Assembly (NCBI GenBank): GCA_947503895.1
Contig: CANNFT010000009.1
Location: 1 to 64,000 of the forward strand
Direction: 5' to 3'
Source: an uncultured Saccharospirillaceae bacterium
GTDB lineage: Bacteria > Pseudomonadota > Gammaproteobacteria > Pseudomonadales > Oceanobacteraceae
Length of the DNA stretch: 64,000 bases
The position numbers and the translations under genes were made by a program. Below are positions 16,879 to 24,985 of this stretch, piece after piece. Under the pieces are notes generated by a model that had not been told where the DNA came from, did no database searches, and was given only the letters and a program-made list of their open reading frames with translations. Positions within the stretch are counted from its first letter, which is position 1; each line of letters opens with the position of its first letter.

Positions 16879-17877
16879 TTAGTCGGGGTCATCATTCACA
16901 ATGATAAGTGCACAGTGGTCGATAGAGTAAATTTCAAATTCTATGACATCTTGCCCCCTACCATTTTTAACCATTTTACCATGAATATTACTGGGAACTA
17001 TAAATGCCTGAACCGGATCACCTTGGTTGCATATTGACTCCCAAGTTTTAATTATGGAATTCTTTTTATATGATCCCTCTAGAACCTCTGGTGTAATATG
17101 TAGCTGAATTGGGTACTTAGTTTTATTTTCACGGTCAAAATAGAAGGCTTTATTTGCATCGAAGTTAAGATACACATCATGCCCTCTAAACCATGCTTTG
17201 CTTATTTCACCGTGTAAAATTATATCCATTCCAGTGGAGTTTTGTTTAAAGAAGCCTATGGAGTTAAAGCAGTTTGAATAGTTTCCAACTCTGGAGCCAA
17301 GTTTGAACTTCGCATCTCTTCGCTCGTTTATAGACATTGACATCCACTTTTCAGCCACTGGATACAAGGATGTGGTTCTCATTACTACTCTACGTGGCTT
17401 GTTGTCAGATGGATATTGTAGAACTTCAATTTCCTCTCCATCGACTATGCTTTCTACAATAGATGGCTTTGAATGCAGCCTGATTCTATCAGGTGATTTT
17501 TTTTGCCTTGGGTGTAACAATAATTCTGTAGGTGCATCTGCGCCATTAACAGAATCTTCACTTTTAGGGTGGTAGTTTTTCGGTTTTTTCAAAATGCTAT
17601 CGGTAACGCCATGGGGGCAACAAGAAGCGTGATCATCCTTGTTTTTACTTCGAAAATGTGCACATTTTTTCTTTTTCTTATTAAACGCCTGCTCTTCTTG
17701 AAAAATCAAAGCACCCACAATTACTGCATCACATCCATCCGTTTCACATTCGAACTGAAAAGCGTCTTTATTTTCATAAAATGGATTGTCAGGATGATTG
17801 GTCAAAAATAACTGGCGAGCAATAAAAGGGGACACGAGTTTATCTAAGCTTTTCAATAGGGCTAAAGATATTGTCAT
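16879..17877 (-). CDS. AT-rich leftward cargo protein with Cys/His cluster, unknown function
   Basis: I do not recognise this 332-residue protein. Residues 44-89 hold a Cys/His cluster (Cys44, Cys49, Cys72, His74, His83, Cys86, Cys87, His89; KKKCAHF and DHASCCPHG) that resembles the zinc-binding N-terminus of CoiA/DUF6035-type proteins. The remainder is mixed alpha/beta with no motif I can name, ending in an acidic tail (VNDDPD). It is oriented against all late genes, is more AT-rich, has its own ribosome site (GGAGAG) and a flanking dyad, and sits where Mu carries gp31. This is the classic picture of a moron: host-protective or anti-phage cargo expressed from the prophage. Confidence 0.75.
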   Translation of the reverse strand: MTISLALLKSLDKLVSPFIARQLFLTNHPDNPFYENKDAFQFECETDGCDAVIVGALIFQEEQAFNKKKKKCAHFRSKNKDDHASCCPHGVTDSILKKPKNYHPKSEDSVNGADAPTELLLHPRQKKSPDRIRLHSKPSIVESIVDGEEIEVLQYPSDNKPRRVVMRTTSLYPVAEKWMSMSINERRDAKFKLGSRVGNYSNCFNSIGFFKQNSTGMDIILHGEISKAWFRGHDVYLNFDANKAFYFDRENKTKYPIQLHITPEVLEGSYKKNSIIKTWESICNQGDPVQAFIVPSNIHGKMVKNGRGQDVIEFEIYSIDHCALIIVNDDPD

Positions 17878-18296
17878 AGACTCTCCACACGTCTAATGCC
17901 GTATCTACTACTTATCAACGACTGATAATTAAAATGGCTCTTTTAGAGGAAATTTAGAATAACAGGCAAATTATTTTAAAAGAAGCAAACTAATGTCTGT
18001 ATCGGAAGTTTGAGCAACATTGAAACAGCATTTAACTTATTAAAGACTTATAAGTTTTGAATATGACCCTAATTACCAAGTGAAATACTCTAATTGTAGA
18101 AAAAAAACGCCGAAAGTGAGAAATCAACCAAATCATTTCTACTGCATCAAAACCAGCCCCCCAGTATATTGGCCTTCCGAAACACCGTTCGCCTACTTAC
18201 ACGGCGATTAAATCGCCATTAATCAATATATTTGACCCTGTTTACAAACCACCTGATTGACCTGTACTGTAAAAAGCCTTCAACCCCATTGAAGTT
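17878..18296. other. AT-rich intergenic region upstream of cargo and protease genes
   Basis: No convincing gene. It contains the dyad TTATCA-ACGAC-TGATAA (17912-17928) just upstream of the leftward cargo gene, a possible operator, and the hairpin GGCGAT-TAA-ATCGCC (18203-18217). The right end leads into the late-activator site at 18297. The region probably came in with the cargo gene. Confidence 0.5.
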
Positions 18297-18322
18297 ACCC
18301 CCGGAACACGTTCTCCCGTCAC
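18297..18322 (+). promoter_or_regulatory. Candidate late-activator site before protease gene
   Basis: This repeats the 26-base block at 9241-9266 with two differences; the core is GAACACGTTC. It lies 30 bases before the protease start. In Mu a late promoter (PI) lies in the same place. The short distance would give a very short leader if the site is bound at the usual -35-proximal position. Confidence 0.6.
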
Positions 18323-18352
18323 TTACTTTTTCTTGCCTGCCATGATGGCGGC

Positions 18353-19450
18353 ATGACTTATTACAGCCCCCAACACTCTGCGTCTATCGCCACTGCTTTG
18401 TGCAGTGATTCCGCCCAGCCATCCGAGCATGACTTGGCCGTGGCCCTTAACTTTGAGTTGCCGATGGATGGCAGCGTGCCGGAATGGATTCAATTGATCC
18501 CCGCTGGGCCACGCGTTGAAGGCCGTGATGGTCGCTTCTGGTTTATCCATCAGCCACAAACCGTGATTGATGCCTCCTTTGACCAGCATGCTGAGATTGT
18601 CGGGGATTGGGAACACGCCACTGAACTCAAAGGCCCCAGTGGTGATGAAGCCCCCGCCGCTTTCTGGATGAAGGAAATGGAAGTGCGGGATGGCTCTATC
18701 TGGGCGCGTGTCGAGTGGACGCCCCGTGCTCGCGCTCAAGTGGCCAACAAAGAGTATCGTTTCATCTCCCCTGTATTTGCCTATATAAAGGAAGGCAGAC
18801 CAGACGCCCGCGAAATCCTGTACATCACCAGCGCCAGCCTGACCAATAATGCCAATTTCGATATGAAGGCACTGAACCGTGCCCAGCCTTCTGCCACCTC
18901 ATCGCAATCACAGACCACTCAAGAAACAACCACAGAGGACAACACCATGTCACTTGCTGCTGCGATCCGCAAAGCGCTTGAACTGAAAGAAGACGCGACG
19001 GAAGAAAGCGCCGTTGCCGCTATCAATACCTTGAAGTCAGATAAAGCCAGCGCCTTGAACCGTGCTGAAACACCATCAATGGAAAAATTCATCCCGCGAG
19101 CGGATTACGATCAAGCACAACAGCGTGCAATGAACGCAGAACAGAAGCTGGCCGATTATGAAAAGTCTAAACAGGATTCTGAAATTGACAGCTTGGTAGG
19201 TGATGCCATTAAAGCCGGAAAAATCACACCCGCCTCGAAAGACTTTTACGTGGCGGCGTGCCGACAAGAAAAAGGCATCGAGCAATTTAAAAGCTTTATC
19301 AGTAGCGCGCCTGTCATTGCCGATCAATCCAACCTCGACACAAAAGACCCGAATTCAAATAGCCCGTTGGCCAGTGCCATGAATACAGAAGAAAAACAAA
19401 TCTCTGACATCTTTGGCAACAGTGCGGACGACCTTAAAAAATACCAGTGA
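18353..19450 (+). CDS. Phage head maturation protease and scaffold (Mu gpI-like)
   Basis: Mu gpI/gp32-type prohead protease, 365 residues. The protease part (about 30-180) shows the typical WIQLIPAGP..EGRDGR, DWEHA and W.PRARA.V..KEYRFISPVF.Y blocks; the DWEHA and FISP segments hold the expected catalytic His and Ser. The C-terminal half is a helical, charged scaffold-like domain. Met199 (ATG 18947) has a strong ribosome site and gives a separate scaffold (see next feature), as in Mu I/Z. Confidence 0.9.
   Translation: MTYYSPQHSASIATALCSDSAQPSEHDLAVALNFELPMDGSVPEWIQLIPAGPRVEGRDGRFWFIHQPQTVIDASFDQHAEIVGDWEHATELKGPSGDEAPAAFWMKEMEVRDGSIWARVEWTPRARAQVANKEYRFISPVFAYIKEGRPDAREILYITSASLTNNANFDMKALNRAQPSATSSQSQTTQETTTEDNTMSLAAAIRKALELKEDATEESAVAAINTLKSDKASALNRAETPSMEKFIPRADYDQAQQRAMNAEQKLADYEKSKQDSEIDSLVGDAIKAGKITPASKDFYVAACRQEKGIEQFKSFISSAPVIADQSNLDTKDPNSNSPLASAMNTEEKQISDIFGNSADDLKKYQ
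18947..19450 (+). CDS. Internal-start scaffold protein (Mu gpZ-like)
   Basis: In-frame ATG 18947 follows AGAGGACAACACC, a good ribosome site. The 167-residue product (MSLAAAIRKALEL...) is helical and acidic, as expected of a scaffold sharing the C-terminus of the protease. Mu makes Z in the same way from within I. Confidence 0.6.
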   Translation: MSLAAAIRKALELKEDATEESAVAAINTLKSDKASALNRAETPSMEKFIPRADYDQAQQRAMNAEQKLADYEKSKQDSEIDSLVGDAIKAGKITPASKDFYVAACRQEKGIEQFKSFISSAPVIADQSNLDTKDPNSNSPLASAMNTEEKQISDIFGNSADDLKKYQ

Positions 19451-19557
19451 CGTATTCATCCGCTATTTAACGCTTATTGATTAACGCTCTTTTAAAGGCG
19501 CGTTAATCAAATAAAAAAAACGCATGTTAATTGAAGATCACCAAAGAAGGACACGCC

Positions 19558-19959
19558 ATGTTAGCTCAAGATCGTAATACCCCCATGAAAGATGGACAGC
19601 AAATTCCAGTTCCGCTAGCAGCAAGCGTTGAAATTTTTGCTGGCAGCTTGGTTATGGTGAATGACGAAGGCTATGCGGTACCTGGTCAAGTATCACCTTC
19701 CTTTAGAGTATTAGGGCGCGCTGAAAATCACGTCGATAACCGAGACGGTCAAGACGGTGACTTATCCGTGAATGTTCGTCGTGGCAAATCCTTTAAATGG
19801 AAAAATCATTCTGGTGATGCAGTGACCCAAGCCAGCTTAGGCTCCCCATGCTTCGTACTGGATGACGAAACCGTGGCGGGCACACATGCGGGCAACACTC
19901 GCGCGGTCGCGGGTATCGTTCTTGGCATCGAAGCGGATGGCGTCTGGGTCAGTAGCTAA
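19558..19959 (+). CDS. Capsid-associated DUF2190-like protein
   Basis: A 133-residue beta-rich protein placed between the protease and capsid genes, where phages often encode a head decoration protein. The pattern MLAQDRNTP...G......A...I.AG..V...EGYA.PG, then GRAENHVDN..G..G...V.V.RG, matches the decoration/DUF2190-like group in transposable phages. ATG 19558 is preferred (AGAAGGACACGCC upstream) over a TTG at 19531. Confidence 0.75.
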   Translation: MLAQDRNTPMKDGQQIPVPLAASVEIFAGSLVMVNDEGYAVPGQVSPSFRVLGRAENHVDNRDGQDGDLSVNVRRGKSFKWKNHSGDAVTQASLGSPCFVLDDETVAGTHAGNTRAVAGIVLGIEADGVWVSS

Positions 19960-20015
19960 CGTCATTGCATTTGAAGTAATCGCATTTAATTTATTAATTG
20001 ATTTGGAGAAACACC

Positions 20016-20930
20016 ATGCTCGTAAATAAAACGGTGATCATGTCGATTTTCACCAACCTCAAAACCACCTTCCACAAAGCGTTTGATAACACAGAAACGC
20101 AGTGGCAAAAAATAGCAATGCGAGTGCCGTCTACAGGCGCTCAAAATGATTACGCTTGGTTGAGTAAATTCCCGCGTATGCAAAAGTGGATTGGTGACAA
20201 AGCCATTAAATCGCTTTCCGCATACCGTTATACGATTGTGAATGATGATTATGAAGCCACGGTCGAAGTTGACCGAAATCATATTGAAGACGACAACATT
20301 GGCATCTATGGCCCGCAAGCTGAAGCAGCGGGACAATCTGCAAAAATGCTCCCTGAAGAAATTGTTTTTGAATTGGTAGGCAAAGGGCATGAAGAACTTT
20401 GTTTCGACGGCCAGCCCTTCTTTGACATTGATCACCCTGTCAAAACAAAAGAAGGCGAAACAGAGTCCGTCTCAAATAAAGGTAACAAAGCCCTAGAGAT
20501 TGATACGCTAGCAAAGGCTGAAGCGTCTTATGGTGCTGCTCGAACTGCCATGCGTTTATTCAAGGATGATGAAGGCCGCCCTTTAAGTGTGAGCCCCAAT
20601 ATATTACTGGTCGGTCCTGCACTGGAAAACCGTGCCCGTATTCTGCTCACGGCTGACAGATTAGAAGACGGCAAAACCAATCCATTTAAAGGCACAGCTG
20701 AATTGGTCGTCGGTGATTATATTGAAGGTACTAACTGGTATTTGCTCGACACCAAAAAACCCATCAAGCCATTTATTTATCAAGAGCGTAAAAAGCCGGT
20801 ATTCGTTTCACAAACGGATATGAACGCCACCGATGTATTCACTCGCCGTCAGTATAAGTTTGGAGCAGAAGCGCGAGCGGCAGGCGGTTACGGTTTTTGG
20901 CAATTGGCTTACGCCAACATTACTGAATAA
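20016..20930 (+). CDS. Major capsid protein (Mu gpT-like)
   Basis: A 304-residue major head subunit. It has the Mu T family opening (IFTNLKTTFHKAFD....QW..IA..VPSTG..NDYAWL..FP.M..W.GD......) and the C-terminal block (FGAEARAAGGYGFWQLAYA). ATG 20016 is chosen for the TTTGGAGAAACACC ribosome site; a further start at 19998 has none. Confidence 0.95.
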   Translation: MLVNKTVIMSIFTNLKTTFHKAFDNTETQWQKIAMRVPSTGAQNDYAWLSKFPRMQKWIGDKAIKSLSAYRYTIVNDDYEATVEVDRNHIEDDNIGIYGPQAEAAGQSAKMLPEEIVFELVGKGHEELCFDGQPFFDIDHPVKTKEGETESVSNKGNKALEIDTLAKAEASYGAARTAMRLFKDDEGRPLSVSPNILLVGPALENRARILLTADRLEDGKTNPFKGTAELVVGDYIEGTNWYLLDTKKPIKPFIYQERKKPVFVSQTDMNATDVFTRRQYKFGAEARAAGGYGFWQLAYANITE

Positions 20931-20994
20931 AACCCATGGGTGCGTTAGGAACAATAGCGCACCTACACACTGACCAAAACATTAAAGGTTACGT

Positions 20995-21294
20995 ATGTCT
21001 GAATGTGATTGCAAAGATAGCATCGAATCAAAAATCAAAGATAAATTTGCAGAAGAAAAAAGAGGCGAAAATATTAGTGATTTAAGTGCTTCGTTAAATG
21101 GCTACGGAATGGTGATCATTAACAACACGCTAACGCTAAGACCTAGCATGCCGATTGCCATTGAATTCAAAACACCCTTAAAAACAAATGCATCGAAAAT
21201 GAAACGGACTAAAAAAGAATTACCCATTTTGTTTTCGTTTTGCCCATTTTGTGGTGTATCGCTCGATCATAAACTATCGGAGAAATTAAAGTGA
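20995..21294 (+). CDS. Small phage protein with zinc-ribbon-like Cys pair
   Basis: A 99-residue hypothetical protein. CPFCG near the C-terminus and CDCKD at the N-terminus could bind zinc. Proteins with the FCPFCG...L motif are common phage hypotheticals. It overlaps the next GTG start by four bases. Confidence 0.6.
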   Translation: MSECDCKDSIESKIKDKFAEEKRGENISDLSASLNGYGMVIINNTLTLRPSMPIAIEFKTPLKTNASKMKRTKKELPILFSFCPFCGVSLDHKLSEKLK

Positions 21295-21515
21295 CGAATA
21301 AAACGAAATCCGAAATTATTCTGATTCGCTCTAAATCAAAACAAGGGTTCAGGCGCGGGGGGATTCATTTTGGCCCGCAATTTCAACCTGTTGATGCATC
21401 CGAACTCACGGGCGATCAGAAAGAGGCCATCGAGCAAGAGTTGGAGCGCGGTAAAAAATCCAACCTGATTTTAAAAGAAGCACCTAAGAAAACCGAAACC
21501 AAAGGTAAACAGTAA
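21291..21515 (+). CDS. Mu-like FluMu N-terminal-domain protein
   Basis: A 74-residue protein resembling the HI1506-type family next to the capsid gene of Mu-like prophages: I.SK..GFRR.G..F....PVDAS.LT.DQ..A...E. It starts with GTG, four bases inside the previous gene, and ends on the start of the gp36 gene. Structural role unknown. Confidence 0.7.
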   Translation: MTNKTKSEIILIRSKSKQGFRRGGIHFGPQFQPVDASELTGDQKEAIEQELERGKKSNLILKEAPKKTETKGKQ

Positions 21516-21937
21516 TGCCCTACGCCACTGTGCAACACATTACCGATCGTTACGGAGAAGATGCATTACTAATGTTGGCCGACCGTGATGGCGATGACTC
21601 AGTGGACGTCAATGTGGTTGACCAGGTATTGACAGATGCCAGTGCAGAAATAGATGTCTGGTTAGCATCTCGCTATTCATTGCCGCTCACGTCGACGCCC
21701 AGTGTATTAATTAGAATATGCGTAGACATTGCGGTGTACCGACTGTCATCCGATGCAGATGTCGCGACCGAAGAAAAACGCCAGCGCTTTGAAGACGCGA
21801 TCAGCATGTTGAAAAACATCGCCAATGGTAAAGCCAAACTGTCATTACCTGACAGCGACATAATCGAAGCCCCTAAAACCGGAAGCAGTGGCGTTTATAC
21901 AATGAGCCGTCAACGATCGTTTCGCAGACAGCGCTAG
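21515..21937 (+). CDS. Gp36-like head completion protein (DUF1320)
   Basis: The 140-residue protein matches DUF1320/Mu gp36: YATVQHITDRYGEDALL.L.DRDGD, followed by DASAEIDVWLASRYSLPL and the CVDIAVYRL block. Such proteins sit at the head-tail connector. It follows the FluMu N-terminal-domain gene with a one-base overlap and precedes the gp31-like gene. Confidence 0.9.
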   Translation: MPYATVQHITDRYGEDALLMLADRDGDDSVDVNVVDQVLTDASAEIDVWLASRYSLPLTSTPSVLIRICVDIAVYRLSSDADVATEEKRQRFEDAISMLKNIANGKAKLSLPDSDIIEAPKTGSSGVYTMSRQRSFRRQR

Positions 21938-21949
21938 AAGGAGATTGAA

Positions 21950-22402
21950 ATGGCAGGTGCCAGTATTCAGATTGATTCAAGCGCGCTAGCACGCATTCAA
22001 AAAAGTATGGCCCGCTTGACCAGTAATCAGAACCTCAGCGAACTGCTAGACGGCATAGGTGCAGAAATAGAAACACAAACCCGCCGACGAATAGAAGAAG
22101 AGCGGGAAAGCCCAGCGGGTGAGCCTTGGGCGGAATGGTCTGAAAAATACCGCACGACTCGAAAGGACAACCAAGAAAAACTATTTAACGAAGGAAACTT
22201 AGCCGACAGCATTCAATTTGTCGTCGAAGAAAATGAGGTTCATGTGGGCACGAATTTGATATACGGAGCGATTCATCAATTCGGGGGCGAAGATGTCGAG
22301 AAACCTGAATTACCTGCTCGCCCCTATCTTGGACTGAGCGAGGAAAATTTAGATGATTTAATTGCAGTGGTCGATGACTGGGTAGATGAACAACTTCAGT
22401 AA
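21950..22402 (+). CDS. Virion morphogenesis protein (Mu gp31/gpG, P2 gpS family)
   Basis: A 150-residue member of the phage virion morphogenesis family, with the typical RIEEERESP.G.PWA.W...YR and H.FGG features (YGAIHQFGGED). Mu encodes it directly after the gp30 gene; here it has moved about 5 kb downstream, and the usual place holds the cargo gene instead. It probably acts at the head-tail joint. Confidence 0.88.
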   Translation: MAGASIQIDSSALARIQKSMARLTSNQNLSELLDGIGAEIETQTRRRIEEERESPAGEPWAEWSEKYRTTRKDNQEKLFNEGNLADSIQFVVEENEVHVGTNLIYGAIHQFGGEDVEKPELPARPYLGLSEENLDDLIAVVDDWVDEQLQ

Positions 22403-22436
22403 TTTGATGCAGGTCTTCAATTAAAACGAGTATTAA

Positions 22437-22976
22437 ATGAACATTAATAGCGTATTAGAAAACATCAAAGCTGAACTCAAGGCGCACTTCCCTGACCTAC
22501 GGGATTGCGATATTCACGGCGGGCGCTTTGACCAAGAGGCATTAAAAAACATCAGCACAAGAGCGCCCGCCATGTTTGTGAGTTTATTGGGCTTGCCGAA
22601 GTTTAAACACATAGCGACAGAAGAGAGGGAGACCACGCTGACATTAGCGATCTATGTGATAACTAAGAACACATCGAAACAAACGAAAGACAGTGCTGCC
22701 ATTCATTTAGTCGAGAGTCTTTCAGCGTTAATTGCAACATCGCGTTGGAATAAAAATGATTTAGGGGAAGCGCAATTTATACGCGCGGAAAATTTATTCA
22801 GCGCTGGATTAAAGTTCAACAGTATTGCCTTGTGGGGCGTGACGTGGCAGCAAAACATAATACTGGGTGAAAACGTTTGGAATACGAATGAATTTTTACC
22901 ATCCGAATTATATGCCTCTTCCGAGGGTGACCAAATAGGATCAAGTGAAGAGGAGCACCTGAATGCTGCAATTTAA
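22437..22976 (+). CDS. Gp37-like tail completion protein (DUF1834)
   Basis: A 179-residue protein of the Mu gp37/DUF1834 type. Visible hallmarks are DIHGGRFDQEAL, RAPA.FV..LG, TLAIYVITK and ALWGVTWQQ. Found between head-completion and tail genes. Overlaps the baseplate gene by 14 bases. Confidence 0.85.
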   Translation: MNINSVLENIKAELKAHFPDLRDCDIHGGRFDQEALKNISTRAPAMFVSLLGLPKFKHIATEERETTLTLAIYVITKNTSKQTKDSAAIHLVESLSALIATSRWNKNDLGEAQFIRAENLFSAGLKFNSIALWGVTWQQNIILGENVWNTNEFLPSELYASSEGDQIGSSEEEHLNAAI

Positions 22977-23739
22977 ACAGATGGAAAGACGCCTGCAATT
23001 ACTAGAAAAAGCGTTTTCTGAACTTATTCAATTGGCCACGATTAAAGAAGTGGTCGTCACTGATGTGGCGGGCAAAAAAGAAGCCAAGGCCATTTGCGTA
23101 CTGGATGACGAAGCATTAGAGACCGCCCCCTTACCCTGGTTAACACGTCGTGCGGGTGACAGCATCGAATGGTGGGCACCCGAAGCAGGCGAGCAGGTGG
23201 TGATTTTAAATATCCCAGGGCGACATGAAAATGCAGTGATACTGCCTGCTATTTACAGTTCAGCGTTTCCGGCACCCGAAACCAATATTGAAATGCGAAA
23301 ACTGCACATGCGTGACGGTACTGAGTTCGTACACGATATTGAAAACAATACCATAACGCTCACCACCCCGTGCGAAGTGACGGTCACCACCGACAAAGCC
23401 ACTGTGAATACAAAAGACACCGCCATCAATGTGGAAGGCAAGGCAGACGTCACGGTCACGGGCGATGCAAATATACAAGCCAGCAGTGCCGTGGTTAAAA
23501 CTGAAGCAGATACAACGATTAATGCGGGCGCTAACGCCATTGTGAAAGCAGGTGCCAACGTCAGTGTTGAAGCCGGTGGCAACGTAGCCGTCAAAGCAGC
23601 AGGCATGGCCACGGTCGATGCGGCGCAAATCAAATTAAATAAAGGCACAGGCGGTGGTGTCGTGTGTCAGGCACACATGTGTTCATTAACGGGCGCGCCA
23701 CACCCGCAAGGTTCGACCACCGTTTTAGGCCCTCTGTAA
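22963..23739 (+). CDS. Baseplate spike protein (P2 gpV-like)
   Basis: The 258-residue protein has an OB-fold core (LPWLTRRAGDSIEWWAPEAGEQVVIL) and a long Thr/Ala/Val repeat region (residues 125-225; ITVNT, VNVEGKADVTVTGDANI and similar), the membrane-piercing beta-helix of gpV-type spikes. A C-terminal Cys/His region follows (VCQAHMCSLTGAPHP). It starts the P2-type tail gene order V-W-J-I. Confidence 0.92.
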   Translation: MLQFKQMERRLQLLEKAFSELIQLATIKEVVVTDVAGKKEAKAICVLDDEALETAPLPWLTRRAGDSIEWWAPEAGEQVVILNIPGRHENAVILPAIYSSAFPAPETNIEMRKLHMRDGTEFVHDIENNTITLTTPCEVTVTTDKATVNTKDTAINVEGKADVTVTGDANIQASSAVVKTEADTTINAGANAIVKAGANVSVEAGGNVAVKAAGMATVDAAQIKLNKGTGGGVVCQAHMCSLTGAPHPQGSTTVLGPL

Positions 23740-23761
23740 TTTAAATGATTAGGAGAACAAC

Positions 23762-24202
23762 ATGCCTACCATTGGTAAAAGTGCCATTGCACAAAAGATT
23801 GCAGCAAAATCGTTCGAAGTTGAAAACACAGGTGCCACTGTTCAATACCAAGAAGACGTGGACTTTGTGCAACGCCTTGCCAATGCCATTCATACTGGTT
23901 GGACTTCTCTTACACCTGTCACACCCACCGCGATGTTAACCAGCTTTGCATCTGTATTTGCTGACTACACAGGACAAGGCCGCGCCATGTTAGACGCCAT
24001 CGCCACAGGCATTGATCAAGAGTCCAGTGCCTGGGCGGCGAGCTGGAACCCAACACTCGCCAAGCATTTATACGCACCATCAGCCGCCACGATTAAAAGC
24101 AAAATACTGGCGGCCAGTCCGTTTCAGAGCAATGCTGTGACCGCATTAGCTGAAGCCACATCAGAAGCGTATATGAGCGGATTCAAACAAGAAGAAGGCT
24201 GA
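23762..24202 (+). CDS. Hypothetical tail-region protein
   Basis: A 146-residue protein of unknown function between baseplate genes V and W, preceded by AGGAGAACAAC. It is helical, has no membrane segment, and ends in SGFKQEEG. Probably a virion or assembly protein on context alone. Confidence 0.6.
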   Translation: MPTIGKSAIAQKIAAKSFEVENTGATVQYQEDVDFVQRLANAIHTGWTSLTPVTPTAMLTSFASVFADYTGQGRAMLDAIATGIDQESSAWAASWNPTLAKHLYAPSAATIKSKILAASPFQSNAVTALAEATSEAYMSGFKQEEG

Positions 24203-24269
24203 TTGTATTCAGTGAGTCGTAACGAATGCAGTGAAGACATAAATATAACAAAAAAGAAAGGAAATATTC

Positions 24270-24500
24270 ATGAGCATTAACACGCCAAGCAAACAATATT
24301 TTGTTTATCGCTACCTTCCGTTAAACGGTGTCGAATACCAAGCAGGCGATCAAGTAGACCTTTCAATTAAACAAGCACGCTTTTTGTTAACCATGAATTT
24401 TATTGGTGACAAGCCGTTACCAGATAAGCCAATTAAAGAACCACAGTCGATTGACGCGAAGCCACAGAATAAAAAAGAAACAAAAAACAATAAGAAATAA
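24270..24500 (+). CDS. Small DUF7210-like tail-region protein
   Basis: A 76-residue protein with a beta-rich N-terminus (YRYLPLNGVEYQAGDQVDL) and a lysine-rich C-terminus. Small genes of this sort are common between head and baseplate genes; function unknown. Ribosome site GAAAGGAAAT. Confidence 0.55.
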   Translation: MSINTPSKQYFVYRYLPLNGVEYQAGDQVDLSIKQARFLLTMNFIGDKPLPDKPIKEPQSIDAKPQNKKETKNNKK

Positions 24501-24532
24501 ACCAAACAGAAAATAACCAAAGAGGGTTAGTC

Positions 24533-24919
24533 ATGCGTGGAATGAACCCACAAACAGGCGATACACTGGAGGGCATTGAATATTTACAACATCGCCTTCG
24601 AGATGTGCTGACCACGCCACTGGGTTCACGCATCATGCGCCGCGAATATGGATGCGGTTTATTCGAGCGTTTAGACGAAAACATTAATGCGGCTTGGTTG
24701 GTTCAATGCTATCAAGATATTGCGGAAGCCGTTTCAAACCCCATCAATGGTTTACAAGATTTTCAGTTAAAGAAGATCACCCCTGTTATGGGTGACGCCA
24801 GCGACAATGAAAATGGCATGACATTTCAATTAACAGGCAATTACGTACCGTTAAATAACCGTTTAAACGTGGATGTCCCCATCAATGGACTACAGAACAT
24901 GAGCACCGAATTTTATTAA
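24533..24919 (+). CDS. Baseplate protein GpW/gp25 family
   Basis: A 128-residue member of the gp25/GpW lysozyme-like family that forms the baseplate wedge in contractile tails. Typical features are MNPQTG..L.G.EHL.QRL.DVL.TP.GSR.MRREYG and a C-terminal YVPLNNRLN.DVPI. It is followed by gpJ, as in P2. Confidence 0.9.
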   Translation: MRGMNPQTGDTLEGIEYLQHRLRDVLTTPLGSRIMRREYGCGLFERLDENINAAWLVQCYQDIAEAVSNPINGLQDFQLKKITPVMGDASDNENGMTFQLTGNYVPLNNRLNVDVPINGLQNMSTEFY

Positions 24920-24985
24920 CGTACCTGAACATTTAAAACAACGCTATCACCCGTTTTCGCAATACACATCAACAAAGGAAAAAGC

